Shown here piece by piece: positions 1 through 8,220 of a DNA stretch of 64,000 bases. Within the stretch, counting starts at the first letter, position 1. Each line of letters starts with the position of its first letter. Location: contig NZ_JANUSD010000002.1 of NCBI RefSeq assembly GCF_024793945.1, forward strand, positions 62,001-126,000, in the 5' to 3' direction. The notes under the pieces were generated by a model. It made no database searches and was not told where the DNA came from. It saw only the letters and a program-made list of their open reading frames with translations. This DNA is from Emticicia fluvialis (lineage in GTDB: Bacteria; Bacteroidota; Bacteroidia; Cytophagales; Spirosomataceae). A program made the position numbers and the translations under genes.

Positions 1-1086
1 AGAGGTATTGGCAAACAGTTTTTCATTAAAGAGGTGATTCCAGCGGAGCGTGGTAGTAATGTTACCCCAGTTTAGGTCTGAATCATTCTTTTCGGTATCT
101 GTTTTTGACTTGCTGTAAAATTTATCTCTGCCAAAATAGGCGCTGGCATAAACCTTGTCTTTGCGGCCGAAATCGTAGTTCAGTTTGGCATTGAGGTCAT
201 AGAAATAATAACCGCCGTCATCCTGAGTTCCGGCATCTGACTGCGCCTTGATAAACGGCCTGGCCACTACATCAAGGTAGGTTCTGCGGCCTGAAATTAA
301 AAACGATGATTTGCCTTTTCTGATGGGCCCTTCAAGAGTCAGCCTTGACGATATCAGACCAATGCCGCCTTCGCCATGCAGTTTCTCCTTATTGCCTTCT
401 TTCATGTTTAAGTCAATCACTGACGATAACCTGCCGCCATATCTGGCGGGGAAGCCGCCTTTGGTGAGTTCCACACTTTTCAGGGCATCGCCGTTAAAAG
501 TAGAAAAGAAACCAAAAAGATGATTGGCATTGTACACAATGGCGTCGTCTAATATAATCAGGTTCTGATCTGCGCCGCCGCCCCGCACATAAATGCCCGA
601 CTGCCCTTCGGAGCCTTTCTGTACTCCAGGCATTAGTTGCAGCACCTTTAGCACATCTTTTTCGCCTAAAAAAGCAGGTATTTTTTTGATTTGCTGCACA
701 GGCAGGTCTATACTGCTCATCTGAGGCGTTTCGCTTACTTTGTCTTGTTGTCTTCTGGCCGACACCATCACTTCCTGCAACTGATTAGCTGTTTCCATCT
801 CAATGTTCAACTCCAGGTTTTTCAGAAGGCTTAACTGTTTTTCAACTCGTTTGTAACCAACCATCGAGAAAATAAGTGTCAGGCTGTCAGAAGCTGAAAT
901 CGTAAGTGAGTAAAATCCATAGGTATTTGAAGCTGTGGCGATTGACGAATTCGGTAAATACACATTTACTCCTATCAGTTGTTCCTGGCTTCCTTTTTCG
1001 CGGATATACCCGCTCACAGTAAATTTATTCTGAGCAGAAGCAATAGCAGCAACCATTAAGAGCAAAATGGTAAATTTAAAGCTCAT
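1..1086 (-). CDS. TonB-dependent receptor, N-terminal part (cut by window edge)
   Basis: This frame is open from the ATG at 1086 to base 1 with no stop, so the C-terminal barrel lies outside the window. The 362 visible residues begin with a signal peptide ending in ASAQ. A carboxypeptidase-D regulatory-like beta-sandwich follows (about residues 22-105, with GVNVYLPNSSI and MVGYKRVE). Next comes a TonB plug domain (about 110-230, with PGVQKGSEGQSGIYVRGGG and GGFPARYGGRLSSVIDL), then the first barrel strands. This order is typical of Bacteroidota outer-membrane receptors that import large ligands using TonB energy. The substrate cannot be told, and no SusD partner is visible on this side. The family call is secure. 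Confidence 0.9.
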   Translation of the reverse strand, partial: MSFKFTILLLMVAAIASAQNKFTVSGYIREKGSQEQLIGVNVYLPNSSIATASNTYGFYSLTISASDSLTLIFSMVGYKRVEKQLSLLKNLELNIEMETANQLQEVMVSARRQQDKVSETPQMSSIDLPVQQIKKIPAFLGEKDVLKVLQLMPGVQKGSEGQSGIYVRGGGADQNLIILDDAIVYNANHLFGFFSTFNGDALKSVELTKGGFPARYGGRLSSVIDLNMKEGNKEKLHGEGGIGLISSRLTLEGPIRKGKSSFLISGRRTYLDVVARPFIKAQSDAGTQDDGGYYFYDLNAKLNYDFGRKDKVYASAYFGRDKFYSKSKTDTEKNDSDLNWGNITTTLRWNHLFNEKLFANTS

Positions 1087-1216
1087 GGTTTAGGGTTTGT
1101 CTTTGGGGTGTTTATGGTTAATAAACGTAATTCAGAGCAATATATTGACAATATACTCATTTTTGAAGGATATTTTGATGCAGTTATGGAGGAAAAAGAA
1201 GCAACTGTTTATTTGC

Positions 1217-2107
1217 TTACACAACCAGAGGCAATCTGTTTCCTAATGTTTCTACCTGCAAAGGGCTTTGTCCTTTGGTTTCGCCGTCAATTACCAGCAT
1301 GAATGGGTCGGCATCAATGTTGAATTTTCTGGCCTTCCGGTAAACAACCAAAGAGGAATGAATGTGCCTGCCCGAGAAAATTAAAGGAAACAGCCGCAGC
1401 AGATGAAAAAACGAAACATGCTTAATTACCAGTACATCCAGCAGGCCATCATCCAGAACCGCAAGCGGGGCAATCTTCATCGCCTTGCCTGTGTGTTGCG
1501 TATTACAGGCCAGCACAAAACTGAAATCTCCGGTAAAGACTTCATCGTCAACCGTTACAGTTGCCTTGAACGAAGGATTCCTGAAAATATGAAAGATGGC
1601 TCCCACGCTGTATCTTAAGCCACCCAGCCAGCGTAGTTGCTCTGCTGTTTTATTAATATCTGATACCAGCCCCCAGCCAATAATATTAAAACCGTAGCTC
1701 ATTTGTTCCGGAGCCGGTGCCGTCGGAAAAGTGGCTTTAAAAATGTCAATGTGCTTAATGTTGTTTTGTCTGAATTTTGCAAGCGAACTATCCCAGTCAA
1801 GATTTTTCAGGTCGTGGTTCAATGCTTTGCCACCACCACAGGGAAACAACAGAATAGGGGGTAGAGAAGTTTTTTCGGCCAGGGCATTACATATTTCGTG
1901 CATGGTGCCGTCGCCTCCAAAAACAATAATTTTTTCGTAGGGAGTCAGGTCTTCACTTTGCAGAAAGTGAATAAAATGCCCTCTGTACTCACTCACAATG
2001 GTTGTATAATCGTAATTATCCAGTTGTTTTTTCAGGTACTCGCTGGCGGCCAGGCTTTTACCTGTACCCGAAAAGGGGTTTACAAGCAAAAGGAGTTTTT
2101 TGCACAT
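1217..2107 (-). CDS. Diacylglycerol kinase family lipid kinase
   Basis: A 296-residue protein of the YegS/DAGK/sphingosine-kinase catalytic family, which phosphorylates a lipid hydroxyl with ATP. The N-terminus carries the family pattern LLLVNPFSGTGKS, followed by the nucleotide-binding FGGDGTMHEICNAL and later PCGGGKALN. The C-terminal beta-sandwich contains DGLLDVLV and VIDGE. The open frame runs back to 2398, but the extra residues look non-coding and overlap the divergent gene at 2187. The ATG at 2107 (MCKKLLLLVNP) matches the usual start of the family; an ATG at 2164 is the alternative. The lipid substrate is not determined. Many Bacteroidota make sphingolipids, so a sphingoid base is as plausible as diacylglycerol. 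Confidence 0.82.
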   Translation of the reverse strand: MCKKLLLLVNPFSGTGKSLAASEYLKKQLDNYDYTTIVSEYRGHFIHFLQSEDLTPYEKIIVFGGDGTMHEICNALAEKTSLPPILLFPCGGGKALNHDLKNLDWDSSLAKFRQNNIKHIDIFKATFPTAPAPEQMSYGFNIIGWGLVSDINKTAEQLRWLGGLRYSVGAIFHIFRNPSFKATVTVDDEVFTGDFSFVLACNTQHTGKAMKIAPLAVLDDGLLDVLVIKHVSFFHLLRLFPLIFSGRHIHSSLVVYRKARKFNIDADPFMLVIDGETKGQSPLQVETLGNRLPLVV

Positions 2108-2145
2108 TTTACAGAAGGTTAATATAGGGGTTCTATTGAATAGGT

Positions 2146-2153
2146 TAAATTTG
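2146..2153 (+). promoter_or_regulatory. Candidate -7 element TAnnTTTG
   Basis: TAAATTTG matches the Bacteroidota -7 consensus and lies 33 bases before the ATG of the PhoD-like gene. No clear -33 TTG is seen at the expected spacing. Confidence 0.4.
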
Positions 2154-2186
2154 TATTGATTCATTTTACAATCAATATTTAATATT

Positions 2187-3506
2187 ATGATAAAAAAATT
2201 AAATCTGCTATTATTTGCAGGCCTAATTAGCGTATCTACCCTGATGGCACAGATACAGTCTGGCCCTATGCTTGGGTATTCAGAAATGAGAGAAGTGCTG
2301 CTATGGGTACAAACTAAAAAAGAGGCATCTGTGAAATTTGTGTATTGGGACAAAACAAAGCCCGCAATAAAGTATGCAACGGAAGAGTTTAAAACCACTA
2401 AATCAGATGCTTTTGTTGCCAGACTAATTGCAGACGAGGTATTGCCGGGAAAAAAATACGCATACGAGGTATGGATAGATAAAAAGAAAGTGGCGCTCAG
2501 TTATCCGCTTGAGTTTCAGACCCAGGCGCTCTGGCAATGGCGTACCGACCCTCCGGCCTTTAAGTTTGCGCTGGGTAGCTGTGCTTATATCAATGAAACA
2601 GAATTTGACCGCCCGGGTACGCCTTATGGTTCTGAGTATGAAATTTTTACGAGTATCTATCAATCAAAGCCCGATTTTATGTTGTGGAGCGGCGATAATA
2701 TTTATCTGCGTGAGCCGGACTGGAACACCAAAACGGGTATCATGAAGCGCTATACCCATACGCGCTCATTGCCTGAAATGCAGCCCTTGCTCGGTAGTAT
2801 TCATAACTATGCTATCTGGGACGACCACGATTTTGGCCCTAACGATGCCGACAGAGGTTTTGTAAGTAAAAAACAAACCCTTGATGCCTTTAAGCTTTTC
2901 TGGGGTAACCTCAATTATACCTTTAAGGATGAAGGCGTAACGGGGTCTTTTCAATGGGCAGACTGCCAGTTCTTCCTCATGGACGATCGCTGGTGGAGAA
3001 CGCCTAACGACCGTACTACCGGAGGCAGAGAGTATTTTGGGCAAAAGCAGATTCAATGGTTGGTAGATGCCCTTAAGTTCTCAAATGCACCGTTTAAATT
3101 TGTTATAGTAGGAGGGCAGGTGGGTAATCCGGCTAAAATATTCGAGAATTTTGCCAATTATGAAGAAGAACGCAACCAGTTGTTTGAACTCATTACCAAA
3201 GAAAAAATACCCGGGGTAATCTTTATCAGTGGTGACCGCCACTGGACAGCCCTGACAAAAGTAGACCGCCCCGGCGCTTATCCACTATATGACCTTACTA
3301 TTTCTGCGCTTACCTCTGGCCCCTCAAAACCAGTAAAAGAAGAAGCTGATAGCCCTTATTTGGAAGGCACCACAGTTACCAAACACAATTTCGGGTTGCT
3401 TGAAATATCAGGCAAACGCACAGACCGCGTGCTGAAGATTAATGTGCTTGATAAAGACGGTAAAGAACTCTGGACCAGAGAAATAAAAGCCAGTGAATTG
3501 AAATAA
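2187..3506 (+). CDS. PhoD-like alkaline phosphatase family protein (metallophosphatase)
   Basis: A 439-residue exported protein with a signal peptide ending in LMAQ. An N-terminal fibronectin-like domain (about 20-110) precedes a PhoD-type metallophosphoesterase domain. Metal-site motifs are visible in order: GSCAY, WSGDNIYLRE, IWDDHDFGPND and FISGDRHWTAL. These are the Asp, Asn and His ligands expected for the Fe/Ca-type PhoD or Zn/Fe-type phosphodiesterase fold. It probably hydrolyses phosphate mono- or diesters in the periplasm. Length is close to family members. A rho-independent terminator follows directly, and the gene seems monocistronic. The natural substrate cannot be deduced. Confidence 0.87.
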   Translation: MIKKLNLLLFAGLISVSTLMAQIQSGPMLGYSEMREVLLWVQTKKEASVKFVYWDKTKPAIKYATEEFKTTKSDAFVARLIADEVLPGKKYAYEVWIDKKKVALSYPLEFQTQALWQWRTDPPAFKFALGSCAYINETEFDRPGTPYGSEYEIFTSIYQSKPDFMLWSGDNIYLREPDWNTKTGIMKRYTHTRSLPEMQPLLGSIHNYAIWDDHDFGPNDADRGFVSKKQTLDAFKLFWGNLNYTFKDEGVTGSFQWADCQFFLMDDRWWRTPNDRTTGGREYFGQKQIQWLVDALKFSNAPFKFVIVGGQVGNPAKIFENFANYEEERNQLFELITKEKIPGVIFISGDRHWTALTKVDRPGAYPLYDLTISALTSGPSKPVKEEADSPYLEGTTVTKHNFGLLEISGKRTDRVLKINVLDKDGKELWTREIKASELK

Positions 3507-3526
3507 TTTCCAGAATCAGTAATTAG

Positions 3527-3560
3527 AAAGGCCACATCCAATTACGTGGCCTTTTTCTTT
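3527..3560 (+). terminator. Rho-independent terminator after the PhoD-like gene
   Basis: A perfect 9-bp stem (AAAGGCCAC, 3527-3535, pairing with 3546-3554) with a 10-base loop runs into a T-rich tract (CTTTTTCTTTTC). It begins 20 bases after the stop codon. Confidence 0.85.
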
Positions 3561-3665
3561 TCTGATGTTTATAACCCGGGCCTGGTTTTTTTCTGAATCT
3601 TTATTGTACTATTTTTAAAGCCGTAAAAGTTATCGGGGTATTTAAGTATCAAATCATTTCCAAAT

Positions 3666-5174
3666 ATGAGCACAGCTGGGTCTAATAAAGAGCTTCTTGT
3701 TGAGAAACTACGTGAAATTGATAATAAAGAGGCGTCTTTATGGTTTTTTGTGCTTTTAAAAGAGCTGATAGAAGTAACCAATGTAGGCATAGACGACCCC
3801 AGAATAGTTTTTTCTGTCAGAAAAGACAAAGCAATTTCGGCCAATATCAATAACTATGTGGCTTTGGATTTCAGACGCAAAAAGGGCTTATGGTATGATA
3901 TTATACTCTGTAAACGCCATGAACAACTATTTGCCAGGTACGATACCATTGAATTATCGCCCCTTAATAACCCCGATTATCTATATGCCCATATACCTTT
4001 TGAACAAAAGCATATCATTGAAGACATCAAGATAAGAAGTGCCTGGCATGAGTGTCTGGAAGAACTGAAAGCCACGGCCATTTCAAGCGCACGTAAAGAG
4101 CGGCACAATCAGTACATCTACCAGATAGCAGAAAATGAAAATTTAAGAAACGAGCTTTTCTGGGAAATTGGCACCTCTGATACCACCTCTGAAATAACTG
4201 ATAAGAACCCGCTGCTGTTGAACGAAACAGAAGTAAATTATGCGCCAAAGCTGAATATACCACCAAATTTGGTTTTTTATGGCCCCCCGGGCACAGGTAA
4301 AACATTTGAAGCAAGAAACATTGCGGGCAGAGCCCCTGCTCAGTTCATAGCATTTCATCAGTCGTACAGTTATGAAGAGTTCATAGAAGGTTTAAGACCC
4401 ATTGCACGGGGCGGACAGGTATATTATGAGGTAGTAAAGGGCATTTTTTATAAGGCCTGCCTGGAAGCATTAAAAATGGCGGGATATTCCGGCTTTGAAG
4501 CCTGTATGAAGGATACCAGAGAAAACCGCGCCGGAAGATTCGAAAAAGCCGGAAGCTATGTGCTGATTATTGATGAATTGAACCGGGCGAATTTATCAAA
4601 GGTATTTGGTGAACTGATAACCCTGATAGAACCAGATAAGCGGCTGGGCGCCGAAAATGAACTATCACTGGTGTTGTCTTACTCGCAGGAGACGTTTGGA
4701 GTGCCTGGTAATCTGCACATTATAGGCACTATGAATACGGCCGACCGCTCTATTGCTTTGCTGGATCTGGCTTTACGTCGCCGGTTTGAGTTTAAGGAAT
4801 TAATGCCGAAGCCCTTTTTGCTGAAGACCATAGAGGATATTGACTTAAGCAGGTTACTGGAAATAATTAACCAGAGGATAGCGTTTTTGCTCGACAGAAA
4901 TCATACCTTAGGCCATGCTTATTTTTTAGGAGTAGATACTGCTGATGAATTAGCAGGTGTGTTTCATAAAAAGGTTATTCCGTTATTACAAGAGTACTTT
5001 TATAACGATTGGGAGAAGATACGCCTGATTCTTGGGTCAGGGGTTATTTTAAGAGAGACCATAAAAACCAAAGGTATTTTTGGCACTAATCTAGATAATT
5101 TTGATCACGAAACTTACAGATACCTGGTAAATCAGGAGCTGACAGCAGAAAGTCTGAAACAGATATACCAATAA
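3666..5174 (+). CDS. McrB-like AAA+ NTPase (orphan, no McrC)
   Basis: A 502-residue protein. The C-terminal 300 residues form an AAA+ module of the McrB type: Walker A GPPGTGKT (206-213), Walker B IIDELNR (301-307), the McrB hallmark MNTADRS (356-362) and arginine-rich RRRFEF (371-376). McrB proteins are GTP-driven motors that, with McrC, cut or translocate on modified DNA. The first 195 residues, where McrB proteins carry a DNA-recognition or other specificity domain, match nothing I recognise; WFFVLLKEL and a charged helix near 120-165 stand out. No McrC nuclease gene is adjacent: menC follows on the opposite strand and a phosphatase precedes it. It may be a standalone defence or housekeeping NTPase, or may use a McrC encoded elsewhere. 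The ATPase family is secure; the role is open. Confidence 0.85.
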   Translation: MSTAGSNKELLVEKLREIDNKEASLWFFVLLKELIEVTNVGIDDPRIVFSVRKDKAISANINNYVALDFRRKKGLWYDIILCKRHEQLFARYDTIELSPLNNPDYLYAHIPFEQKHIIEDIKIRSAWHECLEELKATAISSARKERHNQYIYQIAENENLRNELFWEIGTSDTTSEITDKNPLLLNETEVNYAPKLNIPPNLVFYGPPGTGKTFEARNIAGRAPAQFIAFHQSYSYEEFIEGLRPIARGGQVYYEVVKGIFYKACLEALKMAGYSGFEACMKDTRENRAGRFEKAGSYVLIIDELNRANLSKVFGELITLIEPDKRLGAENELSLVLSYSQETFGVPGNLHIIGTMNTADRSIALLDLALRRRFEFKELMPKPFLLKTIEDIDLSRLLEIINQRIAFLLDRNHTLGHAYFLGVDTADELAGVFHKKVIPLLQEYFYNDWEKIRLILGSGVILRETIKTKGIFGTNLDNFDHETYRYLVNQELTAESLKQIYQ

Positions 5175-5196
5175 TAAATGGCACACTGCCCAAGCT

Positions 5197-6285
5197 TTAT
5201 AAGCCAATGGTGCTCAAATCCCAGGCTTTGGTTGTGTCAAACCTTAAGTTTCCGTTTTCAACAATCAGTGGGCTGTCAACATTATTATGGTACAATGCGC
5301 CTGTTCCCAAACCCTGTGGTAGCGTGTTTTTATACTCGGCAGTAAACTGTGCTATGGCATTCAAGCCGATATTAGATTCTAATGCAGAGGTTACCCACCA
5401 GCCAATTTGTAGTCTGGTGGCAATTTCAATCCATTCGCGGCAGTGTTGCAGGCCTCCCAACAGGGTGGGTTTTAAAATAATATACTGAGGCTTTATTTTT
5501 TTCAGCAACTGCATTTTATGTACGTATTCACTTACACCAATCAGTTCTTCATCAAGGGCAACAGGTACTGGGCTTTTTTCAATTAAAGCAGCCATTGCCT
5601 CTGGTTGTCCTGCTTTAATGGGTTGTTCTATGCTATGCAGCTGGTAGGTACCTAAACGAGCTAGTTTGAGTGCTGCTTCAGCCACACTAAAAGCTCCGTT
5701 GGCATCAACCCGCAGGCTAATTTGCCCGACCGTAAATTTTTCTCTTATAAAAGCCAGAATACTTAGTTCATCTTCAAAATTAATAGCTCCAATTTTTAAC
5801 TTTAAAGTATCAAATCCGCCATTTAGTTTTTCTTCAACCTGCTGCAACATAAACCCTTTACTACCCATCCAGATAAGACCATTGATAGGTATAGCTCTTT
5901 TGCCAGCCGAAAAATCATTTTCAAAAATAATTCTTCGGCCGCCATTCATTACATCAAGCAGGGCGGTTTCGAATCCGAATTTTACAGATGGATAAGCATC
6001 ATCAATAAGCTGAGAAAGAATAATATTCAGATTCCAGGGGAAAATCTCCAGGTCTAGGCTGTCAAAAGTAACGCAGGTGTTATGAATCACCTCTTCCAGA
6101 TTGGGCACATGGTCTATGCTCAGCCCTTGTAGAGGCGCAATTTCACCCACACCGAAAACCCCCGGATTTTCAGTATCTTCGATTTTTAAATAGTACGTTT
6201 CTTTTTCTGTGTAAACACCGCGTGAAGTTCCGGCTTCGAACTTGAATTTCAATAAGTGTTTAGACCATTTAGCTTTCAGCCCCAT
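5197..6285 (-). CDS. menC: o-Succinylbenzoate synthase (menaquinone biosynthesis)
   Basis: A 362-residue enolase-superfamily enzyme. The capping domain (about 1-110) is followed by a TIM barrel with the catalytic and metal residues in order: KLKIG (the KxK lysines), RVDANGAF, SIEQPI, ALDEE and YIILKPTLLGG, with TSALESNIGL near the end. The KPTLLGG and SALES patterns favour o-succinylbenzoate synthase over dipeptide epimerase or other superfamily members. It dehydrates SHCHC to o-succinylbenzoate in the cytoplasm. menF lies 39 kb away in the same window, so the pathway is dispersed. A -7-like motif sits 20 bases before the ATG. Confidence 0.87.
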   Translation of the reverse strand: MGLKAKWSKHLLKFKFEAGTSRGVYTEKETYYLKIEDTENPGVFGVGEIAPLQGLSIDHVPNLEEVIHNTCVTFDSLDLEIFPWNLNIILSQLIDDAYPSVKFGFETALLDVMNGGRRIIFENDFSAGKRAIPINGLIWMGSKGFMLQQVEEKLNGGFDTLKLKIGAINFEDELSILAFIREKFTVGQISLRVDANGAFSVAEAALKLARLGTYQLHSIEQPIKAGQPEAMAALIEKSPVPVALDEELIGVSEYVHKMQLLKKIKPQYIILKPTLLGGLQHCREWIEIATRLQIGWWVTSALESNIGLNAIAQFTAEYKNTLPQGLGTGALYHNNVDSPLIVENGNLRFDTTKAWDLSTIGL

Positions 6286-6296
6286 TGAAAAATGCT

Positions 6297-6304
6297 TAAT
6301 TTTG
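6297..6304 (+). promoter_or_regulatory. Candidate -7 element toward lpxK
   Basis: TAATTTTG on the plus strand, 102 bases before the lpxK ATG. It nearly abuts the oppositely oriented menC element at 6306-6313, making a compact divergent promoter. Confidence 0.3.
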
Positions 6305-6305
6305 G

Positions 6306-6313
6306 CAAAAGTA
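6306..6313 (-). promoter_or_regulatory. Candidate -7 element of menC
   Basis: Reads TACTTTTG on the minus strand, 20 bases before the menC ATG. Confidence 0.4.
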
Positions 6314-6406
6314 CAGAAAGTTTTATTTTTTACTCTACAGATTACCCGTTTTGTGCCTTATTCTTATTAAGCGATATTAAAAGCACAAGCACTATAAGAA
6401 TTTTAC

Positions 6407-7456
6407 ATGCAAACCACCCTTTTACAAATATTGCTTTTTCCGTTAAGTGTCGTAATGGCCTGTATTATTGGTGTTCGCAACTGGCTGTATGATAAACAGA
6501 TTCTGAAAAGCACCAGGCCGGATGTATTTACCATCAATGTAGGGAATCTGAATCTGGGCGGCACAGGCAAAACCCCCCATGTAGAGTATCTGGTACAACT
6601 CCTGGCAGACAAATACAAGCTAAGTATACTTAGCAGAGGGTATAAACGCTCTACCAAAGGCTATGTGATGGCTGATGAAAACGCCACGGCCTCAACGATA
6701 GGCGATGAACCGATGCAGTATTACCTGAAATTCAGCCATAAAATCAGAGTAGTGGTTTGTGAAGACCGGGTAACAGGCGTGAATCAGATTCAGTATCAAT
6801 GGCCTGATAATGAGCTGGTTATTTTAGATGATGCTTTTCAGCACCGCAAAATTGCTCCGCACTTGAATCTGCTTTTATGCGATTATAACCGCCCGTTTTT
6901 TAAAGATTTTATGGTGCCAACCGGTTTGCTGCGCGATATACGCCAAAGTGCCCGAAGAGCAGATGCCGTAATTGTAACCAAATGCCCGGATGATATTATA
7001 CATAAAACAAAAGAAGATATAATTAATGGCATTGCTAAATATGCAGGTGCCGATAAACTGGTATTTTTTTCAGGTATCCGCTATAAAACGGTGGCATCTT
7101 ATGCAGGCAAAAGTGTTTTTAATGCCCAGGTTCCGGTAACACTTGTAACCGCTATTGCCAGGCCTGAAGTACTGGTGAAACATTTAAAACTGCATGGTTT
7201 TGTTATTGAACAGACTTTTGAGTACCCGGACCATTTTGCGTTTTCCGGAAAAGAAATTTCTAAAATAATTGATAATAGCCGGCCTCGGCAAATTGTAACC
7301 ACCGAGAAAGACATGGTAAAAATAAAGCCCTTGCTGAGCGGGCAAGAGCTTGATAGATTTTTTTATGTACCCATTGAGGTGGTTATCTCAGATGCAGAAA
7401 CATTTAATGAACTAATATTGGCTAAAGTAAAAGGTTTTATCTCAAAAAGTATCTGA
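6407..7456 (+). CDS. lpxK: Tetraacyldisaccharide 4'-kinase (lipid A biosynthesis)
   Basis: A 349-residue LpxK, which phosphorylates the 4' position of the lipid A disaccharide on the inner face of the cytoplasmic membrane. An N-terminal hydrophobic helix (LLQILLFPLSVVMACIIG) anchors it. The divergent P-loop NVGNLNLGGTGKTP is diagnostic, followed by LSRGYKR, GDEPMQY, VVVCEDRV and LDDAFQHRK. Length matches the family. The 3' end overlaps the convergent outer-membrane protein gene by 20 bases. The other lipid A genes in this window (lpxD, lpxC/fabZ, lpxA) lie 3-6 kb downstream on the other strand. Confidence 0.93.
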   Translation: MQTTLLQILLFPLSVVMACIIGVRNWLYDKQILKSTRPDVFTINVGNLNLGGTGKTPHVEYLVQLLADKYKLSILSRGYKRSTKGYVMADENATASTIGDEPMQYYLKFSHKIRVVVCEDRVTGVNQIQYQWPDNELVILDDAFQHRKIAPHLNLLLCDYNRPFFKDFMVPTGLLRDIRQSARRADAVIVTKCPDDIIHKTKEDIINGIAKYAGADKLVFFSGIRYKTVASYAGKSVFNAQVPVTLVTAIARPEVLVKHLKLHGFVIEQTFEYPDHFAFSGKEISKIIDNSRPRQIVTTEKDMVKIKPLLSGQELDRFFYVPIEVVISDAETFNELILAKVKGFISKSI

Positions 7457-8054
7457 AACCTAAGCCTAAACCCGGGCTGCCGTTTGCCCCCATACCCACG
7501 TTTACTAATTTGGTTTTTTCAGACCACGTGTAGCCTGCATTAAGGCTAACCAATGAGGTAGAACCTTCAATAGCAAATTTTTCGTTCAGTAGATAAATAA
7601 TCCCTGGTCCGGCACTAAGGTACAGGTTTATGTTGCCAGGGGTGCCAGAAAGTCCTTCTGAATGAACATGGAACTGATACACCAGACTGCCGCCATAATT
7701 GACCGAAACTCCAAGTTTTTCTGATAACATTTTGTAATTTGTGAAAGATATTCCGGCAGCAACAGCATGTGAATATAGAGTATGGAACTCACTCGTTGCA
7801 TATTGTCTGTGTCTGCCAATTCCAAGGTTATAGCCTAACGAATAATTAACGGCGAAATTATCTTTAATAAATTTAGTTAAAGACGGTGTTAAACCCAGAT
7901 TTACAGTGTTACTCTCTACAGTGCCATTATTTTTTAGCTGAGTGAGATTAAAACCAAAATTACCACCAATAAAACGTGTGCCTTTTGGAATTACCTGACC
8001 AAAAGCTGTGATTGATAAGAATGAAAACAAAGTAATAATGCAGACCTTTTTCAT
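7437..8054 (-). CDS. Small outer-membrane beta-barrel protein
   Basis: A 205-residue secreted protein with a signal peptide ending in AFGQ. The mature part alternates hydrophobic and polar residues, is rich in Gly, Asn, Tyr and aromatics, and ends in GLGFRYFLR. That pattern is typical of 8- to 10-stranded OmpA/OmpX/opacity-like barrels of Bacteroidota. No specific function can be assigned. Its last 20 bases overlap the end of the convergent lpxK. Confidence 0.7.
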   Translation of the reverse strand: MKKVCIITLFSFLSITAFGQVIPKGTRFIGGNFGFNLTQLKNNGTVESNTVNLGLTPSLTKFIKDNFAVNYSLGYNLGIGRHRQYATSEFHTLYSHAVAAGISFTNYKMLSEKLGVSVNYGGSLVYQFHVHSEGLSGTPGNINLYLSAGPGIIYLLNEKFAIEGSTSLVSLNAGYTWSEKTKLVNVGMGANGSPGLGLGFRYFLR

Positions 8055-8208
8055 AGTTAGAATTTTCTTGTAATAAATTGATTAATAAGAAGTAAAAATA
8101 GTGTTTATATTCAAAAGTTTTAGAACTCTGGCCAGATTGTTATTTTGCGGTACAGTGTAAAGCGTACTTTAAAACATGCCTTTTAAAATCTTTCAGCCAG
8201 TTTAACTC

Positions 8209-8216
8209 TATATTTG
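8209..8216 (+). promoter_or_regulatory. Candidate -7 element of queG, leaving almost no 5' leader
   Basis: TATATTTG ends only four bases before the queG ATG at 8221. A start site a few bases past the element would fall on or beside the ATG, which implies a leaderless message. Confidence 0.45.
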
Positions 8217-8220
8217 CGGT

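Noticed and set aside
3666..6285. A complete McrBC restriction system.
   Set aside because: The gene after the McrB-like protein is menC on the opposite strand, and no nuclease is seen.
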